This document shows positions 38,059-47,388 of a DNA stretch of 64,000 nucleotides, one piece after another; positions within the stretch are counted from its first letter, which is position 1, and every line of letters begins with the position of its first letter. Below the pieces are notes generated by a model. That model was not told the origin of the DNA and ran no database searches. It saw only the letters and a list, made by a program, of their open reading frames with translations. The DNA comes from Mariniphaga sp. (lineage in GTDB: Bacteria > Bacteroidota > Bacteroidia > Bacteroidales > Prolixibacteraceae). The stretch is from NCBI GenBank assembly GCA_024636975.1, contig JAGXGA010000027.1, positions 248,001 through 312,000 on the forward strand. The letters are read 5' to 3'. Both the position numbers and the translations under genes were made by a program.

Positions 38059-38715
38059 TTAAATTTCAATCGCGAACATCTCAGAATACGTTTCTTCATT
38101 TTCAAGCAATGCTTTAAAAATAAATTGCTTGTACCCTTCATCCTTTAATGTTGATAAGTTAAAGCGTAGTTCCATTGATAAAGCGGCTTCACAAAGATCG
38201 CCATTGGCATCATGTCTAAGTTCAAGCACTGGTGTATCTTCATCAGAATGTTCTTCGTCAGCTCTGACAAGATTAAAAGAATGATTTTGGCAACCGCCAC
38301 TATAGGAAACTCTTAGATACAGACATTCACCATCTATTGAAATATCATGAATAGTTAGCGGGTCGTTGGGAAAGCTGCTGTAATCTTCGGGTACAATTTC
38401 CGTAACAGGAGATCCACATTCCAGCTCCTCTATACTAAGTATTTCACATACTGTCCCTTTGCCGCATGTAGAAATAATATTGGGTAGTACGGTGTAATTT
38501 AAAAGCAATCGTTGGCCCTGAATAAAAACAAAGCCTTCAGGATAATTAAGCGGCTGAATTTTTTGTCCGTTATCTAGCTCAATAACAATACTGCAATGCT
38601 CAGCGCCTGCATAATTAACTACTACCCCTGTTTCCTGTTGAATTTCGGGTTCCTCATTTTGCTGGCAACCTGTGAAAAGGATTAACGAGAGAATGAAAAG
38701 AATAAATGGCTTCAT
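38059..38715 (-). CDS. Lipoprotein with NigD-like features, serpin operon
   Basis: 218 aa. The lipobox is FTGC (Cys17). The following 70 residues (GVVVNYAGAEHCSIVIELDN and LNYTVLPN) look like the OB-fold N-terminal domain of NigD-type Bacteroidota lipoproteins. The C-terminal half (YLRVSYSGGCQNHSFNLV, MELRFNLSTL) is a beta-sandwich. Six or more cysteines in the mature part suggest disulfides, hence an exported protein. The start lies 12 bp after the upstream serpin, so it is the third gene of that operon. The NigD assignment is tentative. Confidence 0.65.
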   Translation of the reverse strand: MKPFILFILSLILFTGCQQNEEPEIQQETGVVVNYAGAEHCSIVIELDNGQKIQPLNYPEGFVFIQGQRLLLNYTVLPNIISTCGKGTVCEILSIEELECGSPVTEIVPEDYSSFPNDPLTIHDISIDGECLYLRVSYSGGCQNHSFNLVRADEEHSDEDTPVLELRHDANGDLCEAALSMELRFNLSTLKDEGYKQFIFKALLENEETYSEMFAIEI

Positions 38716-38726
38716 TGATTAAATTT

Positions 38727-39989
38727 TTAATACTTCGGGTGTTGTACTTCTCCTAAAAAAAGAACGACACCTGTTTTGTTTTCGGTAATAGCAAAGAGAA
38801 AAGGTTTATTCACAAAAAAAGGTACTGTTGGCGGTTCTTCTCGAAAACTTGTTGCAGCAAATCCAACCGAAGTAACTGCTGCTGCTTCCGTGCCGGTTTC
38901 ATTTACATTGATGTACGTTTTATGCTTTACCTCACTTATAAATAACTGTTCTTCTGAAATACCTGAAAAATCGGCAGCTTCCGGAGCAAAAGCATTTAGC
39001 ATTCCCATCTCAGACAAAACATCCTTTAATGAAGTTTCAAAAGCAAATTTAAATCGTGGCATCGTTACATCTACCCGTTCGGTGGGCTTAAATTTTTTCA
39101 TCCATGCTTTCCAGTTTTCTGCTGAAAGATTGTTGATGATATCCTGCGTTGATTTTTCATTATGCGGTAACAAAACCACCATATTGTACCGGCCGCTTCC
39201 ATACGGTAATTTAATGGCTTTAAAGATGTCTTCAGAAAAGAAAGGAAGGCTGTCAAGTTTGTTCATCATGGGCACACTGATGGTGGTTCCATCTGCTTTA
39301 ATGAATTCGCGATTTTGTGTGCCATTTTTATCGAAATCCTTGCTCCACGTTCCATAAAAGTAAATTGCATTCAGTAACAACAACCGGTCGAGTGGTTTCA
39401 GTTCCCGGATTATCTCATTAATTTTTCCATTTGTATTTTCTTCCACCCAGTTATTTATGGTTTTAACTGCCGATGGTGAAGAAAAATCCAGGCCATTTAT
39501 CTCTGCATCATATACCTCCCGGGTAACAGATAAGAATCCAGGCTTTACGGAAAACCTATTGTCATAATATATTGCATTGGCAATTTTAAAAACAACTTCT
39601 TTGTCGAGCGATTGCATTTCAGAAATGAGTTTTTGATAGGAGCTGTTTATTTGTTCAGGTGTTAATCCATTTAACTGCATAACTTCTTCCATTTCAGACT
39701 TTGTTTCTCCATTTGCTCCATTATAGGTCATTGCCAGGGCAACGGAAACACTAAAAGGAGAAATAAGCAGGTTTTCTTCACTGCCTGTATTTCTGATATT
39801 CTTAAACAGTTCAAATCCAAAAGCATTATCGGCATCAATTAATTGGGCTGACTTCTTTTCCATAGTATTTGCTTTGGAGTTCACTGAGCCTAAAGAATTC
39901 TTATGGCAGGAAGTTGATCCAAACAGTATCACCGATGTCAGCAGTACGATCATTATATTTAACTGTATTGGAATATTTGCTTTAACCAT
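38727..39989 (-). CDS. Serpin-family protease inhibitor lipoprotein (1)
   Basis: 420 aa. A lipobox GSTSC (Cys28) anchors it to a membrane. The serpin core is complete: NLLISPFSVSVALAMTYNGA near the N-terminus, LLNAIYFYGTW, and the C-terminal PFLFAITENKTGVVLFLGEV. The hinge of the reactive loop is ETGTEAAAVT (364-373), with the small residues needed for loop insertion, so it should be inhibitory. Counting the usual 17 residues from Glu364 puts the scissile bond at Thr380-Ser381. It is 33 bp downstream of a second serpin. Targets may be host or competitor serine or cysteine proteases. Confidence 0.92.
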   Translation of the reverse strand: MVKANIPIQLNIMIVLLTSVILFGSTSCHKNSLGSVNSKANTMEKKSAQLIDADNAFGFELFKNIRNTGSEENLLISPFSVSVALAMTYNGANGETKSEMEEVMQLNGLTPEQINSSYQKLISEMQSLDKEVVFKIANAIYYDNRFSVKPGFLSVTREVYDAEINGLDFSSPSAVKTINNWVEENTNGKINEIIRELKPLDRLLLLNAIYFYGTWSKDFDKNGTQNREFIKADGTTISVPMMNKLDSLPFFSEDIFKAIKLPYGSGRYNMVVLLPHNEKSTQDIINNLSAENWKAWMKKFKPTERVDVTMPRFKFAFETSLKDVLSEMGMLNAFAPEAADFSGISEEQLFISEVKHKTYINVNETGTEAAAVTSVGFAATSFREEPPTVPFFVNKPFLFAITENKTGVVLFLGEVQHPKY

Positions 39990-40021
39990 AATGCATTAAT
40001 GCTATGCAGGTTTTTATTTTA

Positions 40022-41260
40022 TTAATTCAATATTGGGTTTTTTACTGTTCCCATAAATACTACAGCGCCGGTACTCTTTTCAGTAATGGCATATAAAAAT
40101 GGTCTGTTTACCACAAACTGAATATTCTGTTGTCCTCCAACTGATGTCAGTTCTATTGCTACTACTGTAACTGCAGCTGCTTCAGTTCCTTCTTCGTTCA
40201 CTTCGATAAACGATTTATGCTTCACATAATCGATTTGCAAATTTCCCTGACGATTAATTCCGGTAAAATCAGCAGCACCGGTAAAGGCCACCCCCATCCC
40301 CATAGTAGTTAAAACGTCGTTTAGCACGATTTCGTATTCATATTTAAATCTTGGAAGTTTAATATCGACTTTCCGGCCATTCTGGAAACTTTCCATCCAG
40401 TTCACCCAATTATTAGGATTCAATTGGACAACCATTTCCTGCAATGTCTTCCCGGTATTGGGAAGAAAAATAAGCATGTTGTAATTTCCCCTCCCGTATG
40501 GTAGTTGGACAGCACTGAAAATATCGTTTGATGCATACTGCACCGTATCGGTCAGCTGCATGGTTTCAGCCTCAACTGTTTCATTATTTTCGGTGTAAAA
40601 CGGAAGTTTTTGAGTATCCTTCTCATCAAATTCAGTTTGCCAGATTCCTTTAAAATAAATAGCGTTTAACAGGAACATAACATGATCGGGATTGATCTGG
40701 TCAATTATGGATTCAATCTTTCCATACGTTTTTTCATTGACCCACCCGTTAATTGTGTTGAGCGATTGTTGCTGAGCCCCAAAATCCAGCGCCGAAACAG
40801 AAGCATCATAATAGTTCCGGTTAAGCGTTATGAATTCATTCTCTACTGCAAAATCGTGCCGGTAAAAAATAGCGTTGGCTATTTCCAACAGCACTTTACG
40901 ATCGAGCGACTTCAGTGAATTAATCAAATCAAAATAAGATTTGTTAATCTCTTCCGGCGACAAACCATGTACCTTAAGTGTTTTTTCCATGGCAGTTTTA
41001 GTTTCACTGTTGGCGCCATTATAGGTCATAGCCAATGCTATACTTACACTCAGAGGTGAAACCATAATATTTTTATATTTGTTTTCCGTCGTGAAAACAT
41101 GCTGGAACAATTCGAATCCGAACTGATTTTCAGCTTCAATCAATCGGGCTGTTTTCTCCGTTAATTCAACTGTTTTGAAATCTTCGGCTGGCTCCTCCGG
41201 TATATTACAACCCGGTATAAGAAAGAAAAGGACAAGAATTAAAAATACAGAAGTTTTCAT
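40022..41260 (-). CDS. Serpin-family protease inhibitor lipoprotein (2)
   Basis: 412 aa. The lipobox is IPGC (Cys18). The serpin fold is complete (IMVSPLSVSIALAMTYNGAN, LLNAIYFKGIW, PFLYAITEKSTGAVVFMGTV). The inhibitory hinge is EEGTEAAAVT (356-365), and the 17-residue rule places the bond at Thr372-Ser373. It is the first gene of the operon and clearly paralogous to the next serpin, but the reactive loops differ on both sides of the bond (VVAIELTS against SVGFAATS), so the two probably block different proteases. No protease gene is adjacent. Confidence 0.92.
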   Translation of the reverse strand: MKTSVFLILVLFFLIPGCNIPEEPAEDFKTVELTEKTARLIEAENQFGFELFQHVFTTENKYKNIMVSPLSVSIALAMTYNGANSETKTAMEKTLKVHGLSPEEINKSYFDLINSLKSLDRKVLLEIANAIFYRHDFAVENEFITLNRNYYDASVSALDFGAQQQSLNTINGWVNEKTYGKIESIIDQINPDHVMFLLNAIYFKGIWQTEFDEKDTQKLPFYTENNETVEAETMQLTDTVQYASNDIFSAVQLPYGRGNYNMLIFLPNTGKTLQEMVVQLNPNNWVNWMESFQNGRKVDIKLPRFKYEYEIVLNDVLTTMGMGVAFTGAADFTGINRQGNLQIDYVKHKSFIEVNEEGTEAAAVTVVAIELTSVGGQQNIQFVVNRPFLYAITEKSTGAVVFMGTVKNPILN

Positions 41261-41487
41261 AGCAGCATTACATAATTGGTTAATGTATCAAAGATGGTGC
41301 CTGATTATAATTGGTTGCGTTGTATAATTTTTTTTCCATGACGGACGCAACCATTACCTCCCCGATATAATCTAGATAATGTTTGCCACAGGTAATTTAA
41401 ACTAAGTTGAAGGTAAAAGTTAAAGATGAATCTGTTGAGTAAAAGCTGAATTTATCTTTACTTTGAGGGAACATTTACAGGCCTGAA

Positions 41488-42048
41488 TTGGAAGATTTGA
41501 AGTTACTTATAAAGGAATGTGCCTCGGGTAATGTGCGCGCTCAGGAAAAGCTTTACCGGATGTTTGCATCGAAAATGTTCGGTGTATGCCTTCGTTATGC
41601 CAAAGATCGCACCGAGGCTGAAGATAATTTACAGGATGGCTTTTTGAAAGTTTTTTTGAATATAAAAGATTTCAGGCATGAAGGTTCTTTTGAAGGATGG
41701 ATTAGACGCATAATGGTAAATGTTTCACTTGGTAAATACCGTAAACAGCATATGTTGTATCCGGTTGAGGACATTGGGAAATATGAACCTGTGCAGTTGC
41801 CCGATGATATAATGGCAAAACTTGGAGCAGATGAACTGCTCGAATTGATTCAGCAACTGCCGCCGCGTTACCGAATGGTTTTTAACCTGTATGTGTTGGA
41901 TGGATTAACCCACCAGCAAATAAGTGAAGCCATGAATATTTCGGTGGGAACATCGAAATCCAATCTTGCCAGGGCAAGAGATATTTTAAAACGTAAAGTG
42001 CTTGACCTTTACGATGATGTAAAATCTAATGCAAGTTATCCTGCATGA
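41488..42048 (+). CDS. ECF-type RNA polymerase sigma factor
   Basis: 186 aa, TTG start. The first residues (MEDLKLLIKECASGNVRAQEKLY) match the family from its first codon, and no ATG lies nearby, so the TTG is accepted. Region 2 (about 20-85) has FGVCLRYAKDRTEAEDNLQDGFLKVF, the core-binding and -10 recognition helix. Region 4 (about 115-175) has LPPRYRMVFNLYVLDGLTHQQIS and an HTH. Its stop overlaps the next gene by ATGA, so it is coupled to the anti-sigma/barrel protein. It probably directs transcription of the receptor module downstream. Confidence 0.92.
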   Translation: MEDLKLLIKECASGNVRAQEKLYRMFASKMFGVCLRYAKDRTEAEDNLQDGFLKVFLNIKDFRHEGSFEGWIRRIMVNVSLGKYRKQHMLYPVEDIGKYEPVQLPDDIMAKLGADELLELIQQLPPRYRMVFNLYVLDGLTHQQISEAMNISVGTSKSNLARARDILKRKVLDLYDDVKSNASYPA

Positions 42049-43445
42049 TGAAGGAAGAAAATAACATAGATAGGCTGTTCCGAGAAAATTTAAAGGACTT
42101 CTCTGAAGACCCGCCCGCATTTGTATGGGATGGAATAAAGGAAAAGGTGGCCGATGGCCGCAGAAGCAAACGTATTGCCTGGTACAGCTGGTCAGCAGTT
42201 GCTGCCCTGCTGGCACTTGCATTTGTTGCCGGATGGTATTTTAATGAATCGTCAGATAAGGTTGTTCCACAGGTGGCTGAAAAAGAAGCTGTAAAATCAA
42301 TGAATGAAGCCGCAGCTGACAATATGGATGATATGGATCAGCCCATGTCCGAAGAAGAAGAAACTGGCATTGAGAATCAAAACGCTGAGTTTATGGCTGA
42401 AGCCGATGGTTTGCAATCAATTAAAAAGAAAACTGACTCGGGTGTTAAATCTTTGGAAGTTTCTGAATCCGATGATATAGTCTCGAGGGAAAAGCTTACA
42501 CCTCCCGATAGAATAAAACCTGTAGAAGCAATTTTACTTGCAGAAAACCAACCGGAAATTGCATACAAAGGAATTGCTGCCCAAAAGTCATCCGGTTTAT
42601 CACAATCAGAAAGGGAGATTCTCAAACGAAATGTTGCCTCTTATGCCGAAGTTGATAAAAATGAAAAAGGCTGGCGGATGGGTGTGAATGTCTCCCCGGG
42701 TTATTCATCCTATTCTGCCAAATACGGGAATGCATATGCCGCGAACATGACCCAGGATGCCAGTGAGGGTAATGCAAATATGAGTGGAGGAATCGCTATC
42801 CGATACCGTACTGCCAGCCGCTGGAGTGTTGAAAGTGGCATTTATTACGCCCAAAATGGTCAGCAGACCGGCAGTTCCCCACATCTTTTTGGCAGGAGGA
42901 CGGATGCAGATTTATATGCGGCTCCCGAACAGATGTATTTCAATACGGCTGTGAAGTTGGACAGAAGTATTATCTCAATGAACAGCACAGCAGGAATAAT
43001 TGAAATTAAAAATTTACCTGCCGGTGCTGAAATTGCTGCAAACCTTGAGAATGCAGCCTACTCCGACAATTCCTTAATAACCCGGGGTGAGATTTCACAG
43101 GTGTTCAACCTGGTTGAAATACCTTTATACTTACGGTACCTTATAGTAGAATCGAAACTTGATGTCGAATTTATTGGTGGTGTTAACGCAGGCCTGGTGG
43201 TAGGCAACAATGCGTTTATTGATAACCAGTATGGTGTGCAGAATATTGGAAACACCAGCGATATATCAACAATGAATATTTCAGGAACCGTTGGCCTTGG
43301 TTTCAGCTATGCATTGAACAAACAGTTTTCATTGGCACTTGAGCCCCGGTTGAATTACTATATGAATTCCATCAGCCGGAATCCGGAAGTTGAATTCAGG
43401 CCCTACAGAGTAGGAGTTTATACTGGTCTTTATTATTCTTTTTAA
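42045..43445 (+). CDS. Putative anti-sigma factor fused to an outer-membrane beta barrel
   Basis: 466 aa. Residues 1-40 are charged and cytosolic (DRLFRENLKDF, PPAFVWDGIKEKV, a pattern I associate with sigma-linked membrane proteins). One transmembrane helix follows (about 47-66). Residues about 75-200 are acidic and low-complexity, a plausible periplasmic tether. Residues about 210-466 are beta strands resembling the PorT/OMP_b-brl domain (GWRMGVNVSPGYSSY, SVESGIYYAQNG, FSYALNKQFSLALEPRL), ending in Phe. No zinc HxxxCxxC motif is present. The ATGA overlap with the sigma gene supports a regulator role; one chain apparently reaching from inner to outer membrane is unusual. Confidence 0.7.
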   Translation: MMKEENNIDRLFRENLKDFSEDPPAFVWDGIKEKVADGRRSKRIAWYSWSAVAALLALAFVAGWYFNESSDKVVPQVAEKEAVKSMNEAAADNMDDMDQPMSEEEETGIENQNAEFMAEADGLQSIKKKTDSGVKSLEVSESDDIVSREKLTPPDRIKPVEAILLAENQPEIAYKGIAAQKSSGLSQSEREILKRNVASYAEVDKNEKGWRMGVNVSPGYSSYSAKYGNAYAANMTQDASEGNANMSGGIAIRYRTASRWSVESGIYYAQNGQQTGSSPHLFGRRTDADLYAAPEQMYFNTAVKLDRSIISMNSTAGIIEIKNLPAGAEIAANLENAAYSDNSLITRGEISQVFNLVEIPLYLRYLIVESKLDVEFIGGVNAGLVVGNNAFIDNQYGVQNIGNTSDISTMNISGTVGLGFSYALNKQFSLALEPRLNYYMNSISRNPEVEFRPYRVGVYTGLYYSF

Positions 43446-43572
43446 AGCCTCCACTGCAGGAACATTAATAATTTGTTTATTTTTGAATTTTTTGACCAAA
43501 CAGTTAAAATTTTGTTACTTATATTAACCATAGACCTTATGCCTTTCCGGCTTATCAACTAAAATCTGCTTT

Positions 43573-46323
43573 ATGCTTTCATCGCTATACCTGAATTTAA
43601 TTCAAACTGTAATTAATAAAATAAAATACATCCTGTTTTTATTTGTCTTGATAAATGTCACAGGTAATCCGGCAACCGCGCAAAGCCCCGGGGAAATAAT
43701 TTTGAATGAGAATTTTCGCGACCGTTCTTTAAAGGAATTTTTTGACACCCTGGAGATGAAATATGATCTTCGTGTTTTTTATAAAGAGGAGTGGTTAAAG
43801 GATTATCAGGTCAACAAAAATTTTGTAAATACACCCCTCGTACAGGCATTGAATAACTTGTTTATCGACAATGAGCTTACTTTTCGTTTTTACCAGGACA
43901 ACGGCATTGTCATATATCCTGAAAGCACAGCAGGTGGAAACCAGATGTTCGAATCGGCCCAGGTGCTTATAATTGGAAATCCTTTAAATATTGGTCGCTA
44001 TAAAACAGCTTTGCTAAAGGGGAGGGTAATTGACGGGCAAACAGGTGAGCCTTTGGTTGGTGCTGTAATCTATGAGGCACAGCAGCAAAAAGGTACTTCT
44101 ACAAATTCCAAAGGTTCCTTTGAAATTGAACTGCCTGCCGGCGACCACCAGCTAAGGTTTTCCTTTATGGGTTTTGAAGAGTCGGTATGGAACATCCGGT
44201 TAATAGAAGACGGATATGAAGAATTTGAACTTTTTGAAGAGTCGCATGCAATTGGAGAAGTAACGGTTGTTGGAAAAGAAGCCGATTTGCCGCGATCCCA
44301 GATGAGCATGGTTGAAATGTCATCTGTTGAAATCAAAAAACTTCCTGCCCTTATGGGTGAAGTGGACGTTTTGAAAAGCATAACTATGATGGCGGGAGTA
44401 CAGTCGGTTGGTGAATTGTCATCAGGGTTTAATGTACGTGGCGGCAATACCGACCAGAACATGATTTTAATTAATGGCAGCCCGGTTTTTAATGCTTCTC
44501 ACCTTTTCGGATTTTTATCACTCATCAATCCTGATGTTGTTCAGGATGTCAGACTTTTTAAAGGAGGATTACCCGCCAGGCTGGGTGAACGTGTAGCATC
44601 TGTAATGGAGGTTGGATTTAAAGATGGGAACGATGAACAAATCAGGTTTTACGGAGGTATCGGTCTTATCAATTCACGACTTACGCTGGAAGGGCCACTT
44701 ACTGAAAATAAAAAACTTACCTTTATTGCCGGCGGACGAAGTTCATATGCCAACTGGATATTAAAAAAAATCCCTGAATTAGATCTGTCACGAAGCGTTA
44801 CCCATTTTTATGATATTTCGGGCAAGTTAACATTCAAATTCGACCAGCACAACCGGATAAGTCTTATGGTATATGGCAGTAACGATGAGTTTTCCACCAG
44901 CGCCCAGTCGGTAAATAAATATGGAAACCTGCTGGCTAACCTGAGGGTGAATACCCGGCTCGTTGAGAAACTCTACGGTGATCTGGAATTGTCTCACAGC
45001 GAATATACCTACAGGCTCACTGACTATGTCAACAATAATCTTTTGGAATCGTATTACCTCGATAATGATCTGACGTATTCTTCCGCCGGGTATAATTTAA
45101 GATGGCATCCACAGTCGAACCATAAAGCCATAGCAGGTATAAAAGCAATAAATTATTCGGTTAATCCAGGTGAAATTTCCCCGGTGGAAGAGGTTACCCG
45201 CATTGAAAAAAGGACATTAAATGAGGAAAAAGCCATAGAATGGGCAGTTTATGTGGAAGATGAAATTGAAATTCTTCCCCAGTTTTCCCTTTCAGCCGGA
45301 TTACGTTACAGCTCTTTCATGAACCGCGGACCCGAAACTGTGTATCTCTATGATAATGAAAAACCGATGTTGCCCGAAAATGTTATCGATTCGCTTCATT
45401 TCGGCTCAAATGAAATTTCAAAGTCATATGGAGGACTGGAGCCACGGTTTTCTGCCCGGTACGATTTAAATGCAAATACATCCCTGAAATTCAGTTACCA
45501 ACGCATCCGGCAATACATGTTTCAGTTAAGCAACAATGCAGTAATTTCTCCTGCTGAAACATGGAAGCCAGCCGATTACCATTTAAAGCCATTAATAAGT
45601 GATCAGGTGGTAGCCGGACTTGAAAACAATTCATGGATGAAAAATATTGAGTTTGCTGCCGAAGTTTATTTCAAGCACCTGCAGAATCTTATTGAATATA
45701 AAAACGGTGCACGCCTTCTAATGAATGATCATGTTGAAACAGCCTTGATACCTGCTGATGGTTATTCATACGGAATAGAATTTAGCGCGCAAAAAAATAC
45801 AGGCAGGCTGACAGGATATGCTAGTTACGTTTTATCACGTACTATGAGGAAAACCAACTCGCTTTATAATGAGGATACTTTTTGGGATGGCGATTATTAT
45901 CCTTCGGTGTATGATAAGCCCCATGATGTTTCTGCTACTGTTAATTACAACATCAGCCGGAGGTGGCGTTTTTCAGCAAATATGGTTTACATTTCAGGAA
46001 GGCCTGTTACCCTTCCGGAAATAAAGTACCAATTTGCCGGTGAAACACTCATTTGGTATTCTGAACGAAACAAATACCGTATGCCTCCTTATCACCGGAT
46101 GGATGTTTCATTAACTTTTGATGAAAACCTCCGCCGAAAGAGAATGTGGAAAGGGAGCTGGACGTTATCGGTATACAATGTCTACGGAAGGGAAAACCCT
46201 TATTCGGTTTATTACAGAAAATCGGTCCCCGGTATTGAAAACGATTACCGCAGGTATTCGCTTTACAAACTGTCGGTAATTGGAATTCCTGTTCCTTCAT
46301 TAACCTATAATTTTAAATTCTGA
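43573..46323 (+). CDS. STN-domain TonB-dependent receptor (copy 2)
   Basis: 916 aa. Order: signal peptide ending ATAQ, STN-like domain (about 42-115, NFRDRSLKEFFDTLEMKYDL), carboxypeptidase-like regulatory domain (about 150-215, LKGRVIDGQTGEPLVGAVIY), plug (about 245-350, SSGFNVRGGNTDQNMILING and PARLGERVASVMEV), and a barrel ending in Phe. It is the paralogue of the receptor at 16639. A TATTTTTG box lies at 43478-43485. The sigma/anti-sigma pair just upstream makes FecA-like signalling through the STN domain plausible here. The stop overlaps the DUF4249 start (TGATG). Confidence 0.9.
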   Translation: MLSSLYLNLIQTVINKIKYILFLFVLINVTGNPATAQSPGEIILNENFRDRSLKEFFDTLEMKYDLRVFYKEEWLKDYQVNKNFVNTPLVQALNNLFIDNELTFRFYQDNGIVIYPESTAGGNQMFESAQVLIIGNPLNIGRYKTALLKGRVIDGQTGEPLVGAVIYEAQQQKGTSTNSKGSFEIELPAGDHQLRFSFMGFEESVWNIRLIEDGYEEFELFEESHAIGEVTVVGKEADLPRSQMSMVEMSSVEIKKLPALMGEVDVLKSITMMAGVQSVGELSSGFNVRGGNTDQNMILINGSPVFNASHLFGFLSLINPDVVQDVRLFKGGLPARLGERVASVMEVGFKDGNDEQIRFYGGIGLINSRLTLEGPLTENKKLTFIAGGRSSYANWILKKIPELDLSRSVTHFYDISGKLTFKFDQHNRISLMVYGSNDEFSTSAQSVNKYGNLLANLRVNTRLVEKLYGDLELSHSEYTYRLTDYVNNNLLESYYLDNDLTYSSAGYNLRWHPQSNHKAIAGIKAINYSVNPGEISPVEEVTRIEKRTLNEEKAIEWAVYVEDEIEILPQFSLSAGLRYSSFMNRGPETVYLYDNEKPMLPENVIDSLHFGSNEISKSYGGLEPRFSARYDLNANTSLKFSYQRIRQYMFQLSNNAVISPAETWKPADYHLKPLISDQVVAGLENNSWMKNIEFAAEVYFKHLQNLIEYKNGARLLMNDHVETALIPADGYSYGIEFSAQKNTGRLTGYASYVLSRTMRKTNSLYNEDTFWDGDYYPSVYDKPHDVSATVNYNISRRWRFSANMVYISGRPVTLPEIKYQFAGETLIWYSERNKYRMPPYHRMDVSLTFDENLRRKRMWKGSWTLSVYNVYGRENPYSVYYRKSVPGIENDYRRYSLYKLSVIGIPVPSLTYNFKF

Positions 46324-47381
46324 TGCTGAAATTAATTAAATATCTGCTGTCGGGTTTCATATTCTTTACCTCCTGTGAATCGGTGTACGTTCCTGATCTC
46401 GATGTGGTGGAAAACGTTATGGTAGTGGATGCAAGACTGATATATGGGCAACAGGAAAATAAAATTATCCTTCAAAATTCAAGCGGGTTTAATGAAAAAA
46501 CCAGCTTCGACCCAATTACAACGGCCCGTGTAATATTAACCGATGATTTGGGCGTGGAAAATACAGCCATCCAGCAAGAGCCTGGAGTTTATAGCCTGTA
46601 TGGTCAACTGGATTCCATGCGGCAATACAAACTGTTGATTTCTGACGGTGGAGATACTTATTCCTCAGGTTTTGAGGGTGTGCCTCCTGTGCCCCATATC
46701 GATACTATTTACAGTGATCATGCCGAGCAGTGGATTCAGCCGGGAGGTGAAAACAGTACCGGTGATTTTCTGAATTTTACTGGTCAGCAGTTGTTTGTGG
46801 ATATTGACAATGAAGAATCAGAAATCTATTTCAGGTTTACTGCCCGCAAAATCCTCCAGTATTATTTTCCATTTGATACTGTACTTTATGGCCAGAAAAT
46901 GGTCGAGTATAAGTTTGCCTGGAAATCGTTTTATGCACAGGATTCTTATAACATTGCAGGTCCGCCAGAATATTCTTCGCAAGTAGATATTACAAAACAT
47001 CCAGTAGAATTTTTCCGATATAACGATCAGGCACTGCTTGATACCACTGAACGAGCCCTGGGATGGATTTATATTATGCACCAGTACAGAATTTCCGGGT
47101 CGGCGTATAATTTTTACAAGGATCTGAACAGCCAGCTCGAGGCCAGTGGGAAAATCTTTGACCCTCTTTATGTACAGGCAAGAAATAATATCGAATGTGT
47201 ATCAAATCCTGCCAAAATTGTGCTGGGAAATTTCGAAATAGCCAGTTATCGGGAACACCGATATTATATCCGTTTGAACGTCTATTCGGGGAAACATACC
47301 ATCAGGCCAATTGAAGTTTTTCATGATATCCCCCCTGCCGGGGTAATACCCTTAACAGTTCCATGGTTCTGGGAGCATTAA
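46323..47381 (+). CDS. DUF4249 lipoprotein (copy 2)
   Basis: 352 aa. The signal peptide ends in TSC (Cys18). The N-terminus (VVENVMVVDARLIYGQQENKIIL) and the later YRISGSAYNFYKDLNSQLEASG and DPLYVQARNNIECVSNP blocks match DUF4249 family features, including the conserved NI.C motif seen in copy 1 as NITCC. It is shorter at the C-terminus and lacks the terminal cysteine pair of copy 1. The one-base overlap with the receptor and the 7-bp gap to the MG2 gene place it in the same transcript. Probably an outer-membrane partner of the receptor. Confidence 0.83.
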   Translation: MLKLIKYLLSGFIFFTSCESVYVPDLDVVENVMVVDARLIYGQQENKIILQNSSGFNEKTSFDPITTARVILTDDLGVENTAIQQEPGVYSLYGQLDSMRQYKLLISDGGDTYSSGFEGVPPVPHIDTIYSDHAEQWIQPGGENSTGDFLNFTGQQLFVDIDNEESEIYFRFTARKILQYYFPFDTVLYGQKMVEYKFAWKSFYAQDSYNIAGPPEYSSQVDITKHPVEFFRYNDQALLDTTERALGWIYIMHQYRISGSAYNFYKDLNSQLEASGKIFDPLYVQARNNIECVSNPAKIVLGNFEIASYREHRYYIRLNVYSGKHTIRPIEVFHDIPPAGVIPLTVPWFWEH

Positions 47382-47388
47382 ATATAAA

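Noticed and set aside
43478-43485. Firm promoter call for the copy 2 receptor
   Set aside because: TATTTTTG fits the -7 consensus but no TTTG at usual spacing was found, and AT-rich DNA yields such boxes by chance.
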